This document shows positions 6,722-8,435 of a stretch of DNA of 8,435 bases, one piece after another (the first letter of the stretch is position 1; each line of letters begins with the position of its first letter). Under the pieces are notes generated by a model. The model was not told the DNA's origin. It saw only the letters and a list, made by a program, of their open reading frames with translations, and did not search any database. The translations under genes were made by a program, and so were the position numbers. Origin of the DNA: Verrucomicrobiales bacterium (GTDB lineage: Bacteria > Verrucomicrobiota > Verrucomicrobiia > Limisphaerales > UBA9464); the NCBI GenBank assembly GCA_003445095.1, contig DLVS01000024.1, positions 1 to 8,435 of the forward strand, written 5' to 3'.

Positions 6722-8026
6722 ATGACGCAAGACCGCGGGAAGGAGGGTGGAGTCTTCTCACGTCGCCTTCTACAGGTTCAAGGCCCGCGCCAGGTGTACG
6801 GAATCAGGCGGTTAGCGATCCGTCACTGGTTGGCCTGGGCTACATTGCTCGTCGGGTTCCAGGTGGCCGCCCATCCGTTTCTTCAGAACTCGTGGTGGGT
6901 CGTGGTAGAAACCAACCAAATCCTCTGCCGGGTATCCGCTACCCTGCGAGAAGTTGCGGTCGCCCAACGACTGGGCGACGCCACCAACGCCGTCGCCGTA
7001 GAGCCTTTAGTCGCGGCCTTGAAAGCACACGCCGACTACATGACCCGTACCATTCAAGTGTCGGCGGACGGCCAGTCTCTTTCCGGAGAGGTTCTCGACT
7101 TCAAATTGATGACCGCCCGGAACGCGGACGTCGCCGCCGATTCACCGTTGTTGCTGGATCAGATTTACGCCGTGTTCGACTTGGAATTTCCGCTCCCTGC
7201 GGGAACTCGTGAACTCAACTTCGGTCAAACGACGCTACAAGATTTCCGCTATGCGCCTGGGGTCCCCTGGGATGTCACGCATTCACTCTTGGTCAAGGAC
7301 TCCGATCAGCGCGAGCTGGGGGCAGGTTTAGTCCGAGCCGACCTGCCTTACGTGCTAGATTTGGGGACGACTTCAAGCCCACTCACTGCCGGACCGGCGC
7401 CACGGACCCCCGAGAGTGCCGCGCTGGACGACGCGGCGGCGGCCTCTCCGCACGTACGGTTCACCGAGTATTTGAAACTGGGAGTGTCGCATATCCTGCA
7501 CGGCTACGATCATCTGTTGTTCTTGGCTGCGCTGGCTCTAGCCGCGGCCACCGTAGGCGATTTCCTGAAACTGATCCTTACCTTCACTCTGGCACATTCG
7601 ATTACCGTGACGCTGTCGGCCCTGAACCTAGTTCGTCTCCCGGCCGCCTTCGTCGAGCCGTTCATCGCCGCGACGATTATCTTCGTCGCTTTGGAAAACG
7701 TGTTGGTGCCGGGGAGTGTTTCGTCGCCGCGTCGGCTGGCGGTCGCATTTGGGTTCGGGCTAGTGCATGGACTGGGGTTTGCCAGCGGGTTGAATCAGGC
7801 CTTGGGCACAGCGGGAGGAGCGGCCCTCGCGCTCGCGATTTTCGCTTTCTGTCTCGGGGTAGAGCTAGGCCATTTGGCTGTCGGGCTGCCGTTCTGGAGC
7901 GTGATTCGGGCCGGCCGCGCCGAATGGGGCGATCACTTTGGTCGCCAGATCCTCCGCTACGGCTCGCTCGCCGTCGCGGCCGGCGGCGCTTATTTTCTGA
8001 TCGCTGCGTTGCGCCAGTACGCTTGA
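6722..8026 (+). CDS. HupE/UreJ-family membrane protein
   Basis: An exported-domain HupE/UreJ_2-type protein, 434 residues from ATG 6722. A signal peptide core LAWATLLVGFQVAA (37-50), with likely cleavage before HPF, is followed by an extracytoplasmic domain (about 51-245). A membrane domain of about six helices then follows. Family features include GVSHILHGYDHLLFLAA (254-270), which contains the HX5DH metal motif (His257, Asp263, His264), TFTLAHSITVTLSAL (287-301), FVALENVL (321-328), FGFGLVHGLGFASGL (343-357) and GVELGH (379-384). HupE of hydrogenase operons is a nickel permease and UreJ accompanies urease; neither system is present here, so the metal (nickel, cobalt or other) is unknown. 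In-frame starts are ATG 6701, ATG 6722 and GTG 6794. Only GTG 6794 gives a normal short signal-peptide n-region (VYGIRRLAIRH); the others add 24-31 hydrophilic residues. A purine-rich AAGGAGGG at about 6741-6748 has no suitably placed in-frame start. Confidence 0.88.
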   Translation: MTQDRGKEGGVFSRRLLQVQGPRQVYGIRRLAIRHWLAWATLLVGFQVAAHPFLQNSWWVVVETNQILCRVSATLREVAVAQRLGDATNAVAVEPLVAALKAHADYMTRTIQVSADGQSLSGEVLDFKLMTARNADVAADSPLLLDQIYAVFDLEFPLPAGTRELNFGQTTLQDFRYAPGVPWDVTHSLLVKDSDQRELGAGLVRADLPYVLDLGTTSSPLTAGPAPRTPESAALDDAAAASPHVRFTEYLKLGVSHILHGYDHLLFLAALALAAATVGDFLKLILTFTLAHSITVTLSALNLVRLPAAFVEPFIAATIIFVALENVLVPGSVSSPRRLAVAFGFGLVHGLGFASGLNQALGTAGGAALALAIFAFCLGVELGHLAVGLPFWSVIRAGRAEWGDHFGRQILRYGSLAVAAGGAYFLIAALRQYA

Positions 8027-8186
8027 AATTCAGGTCGAACCACCGGCACCCACAATCGGCCGTTAAGGATTCGCAACCATTCGACAGACTCCAAGGTCGA
8101 TTGCGTCTTTATTGCTGGCATGATGATCCGCGCCGTTGTGCGGTTCGAATGTCGTGTTATTGATTGAGCACCGTGAAGGAAGGTTG

Positions 8187-8202
8187 GGTCGCGAGTGCGA
8201 CC
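8187..8202 (+). promoter_or_regulatory. Small hairpin in the dps leader
   Basis: GGTCGC (8187-8192) and GCGACC (8197-8202) pair perfectly around the tetraloop GAGT, 43 nt before the Dps ATG. It may be an operator half-site pair or an mRNA leader hairpin. No T-run follows, so it is not an obvious terminator of the HupE-like gene. A loose -35/-10-like pair TTGTGC (8136-8141) and ATTGAT (8159-8164) with 17-nt spacing lies just upstream, but the match is poor. I see nothing else in 8027-8245. Confidence 0.2.
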
Positions 8203-8245
8203 GATCCTCCCCTCATCCAACCACTTGAATCCATACTCAAAAGCT

Positions 8246-8435
8246 ATGAGCAGAACCGTGATCGCCTCCGCCGCCGTCAAATCGAAACAGGACACTCGAC
8301 TGGTCGAGGCTCTCAACCTTGTCTTGGCCGATACTTATGCCCTGATGGCGCTGACTCATCTGGCCCATTGGAACGTGGAAGGCAGCGGCTTCTTCTCGCT
8401 GCACAAGGCCTTTGAGGACCAGTACGAAGAGCTCT
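8246..8435 (+). CDS. dps: Dps-family ferritin-like protein, N-terminal part (cut by window edge)
   Basis: The first 63 codons of a Dps (DNA-binding protein from starved cells) homologue, open to the end of the window. Dps proteins form dodecamers that oxidise and store iron using peroxide or oxygen and often coat DNA during stress. After a short basic tail MSRTVIASAAVKSK comes helix A, LVEALNLVLADTYALMALTHLAHWNVEG (19-46), then FFSLHKAFEDQYEEL (49-63). His41, His53 and Glu57 fall at the spacing of His51, His63 and Asp67 of E. coli Dps, the inter-subunit ferroxidase residues; the partner acidic residues lie beyond the edge. A different frame spanning 8164-8415 is longer but has no family resemblance. 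ATG 8246 is preceded by no Shine-Dalgarno. It is in the same direction as the HupE-like gene but 219 nt away, so probably transcribed separately. Confidence 0.88.
   Translation, partial: MSRTVIASAAVKSKQDTRLVEALNLVLADTYALMALTHLAHWNVEGSGFFSLHKAFEDQYEEL

Noticed and set aside
8136..8155. GGTTCGAAT resembling a tRNA T-loop
   Set aside because: The flanking bases do not form a T-stem, and no acceptor, D or anticodon arms can be found nearby.
7990..8316. 108-codon minus-strand ORF across the HupE-dps gap
   Set aside because: It overlaps both flanking coding regions, shows no recognisable domain and has no supporting context.
1..8435. Defence system, toxin-antitoxin pair, retroelement, CRISPR array or mobile element
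   Set aside because: I looked on both strands. The genes are recognisable housekeeping or stress families, and no repeats, transposases, reverse transcriptase or nuclease motifs are seen.

Overview
This window looks like ordinary chromosomal DNA from a GC-rich, Gram-negative, environmental bacterium. A Verrucomicrobiota-like (or related Planctomycetota-like) origin is my best guess. It rests on a degraded PEP-CTERM protein gene, a polytopic membrane protein of a kind I associate with those phyla, weak or absent Shine-Dalgarno sequences, and GTG or uncertain starts. No 16S rRNA or other firm taxonomic marker is present. I see no tRNA, rRNA, CRISPR array, insertion sequence, integrase or phage gene.

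Layout: a near-perfect palindrome lies at the left edge (3-26). Next come a minus-strand VOC-fold (PhnB/glyoxalase-like) gene (68-526), a quiet stretch (527-729) with one very short doubtful ORF, and a broken minus-strand PEP-CTERM gene (730-1166) that has one frameshift and no start. A plus-strand gene for a seven-helix membrane protein (1209-1916) converges on a minus-strand gene for a DUF255/YyaL-type thioredoxin-domain protein (2022-4103). That gene diverges from an agmatine deiminase gene (4210-5262), with a 12-bp palindrome in the gap between them. Then three plus-strand genes follow: a type II NADH dehydrogenase (5427-6683), a HupE/UreJ-family membrane protein starting a few tens of bases later (about 6722-8026), and the first 63 codons of a Dps-family ferritin-like protein cut by the right edge (8246 onward).

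How the genes relate: ndh and the HupE-like gene are close enough to be one transcript. Agmatine deiminase may be transcribed just ahead of them, but 164 bases containing an imperfect hairpin separate it from ndh. The rest looks like single-gene units of housekeeping or stress type: respiratory NADH oxidation, metal transport, iron storage and DNA protection, agmatine breakdown, and a conserved thioredoxin-fold protein. I found no convincing new multi-gene system. The items most worth a second look are the decayed PEP-CTERM gene, the palindromes at 3-26 and 4120-4131, the Dps gene hidden at the edge, and the uncertain start of the HupE-like protein.
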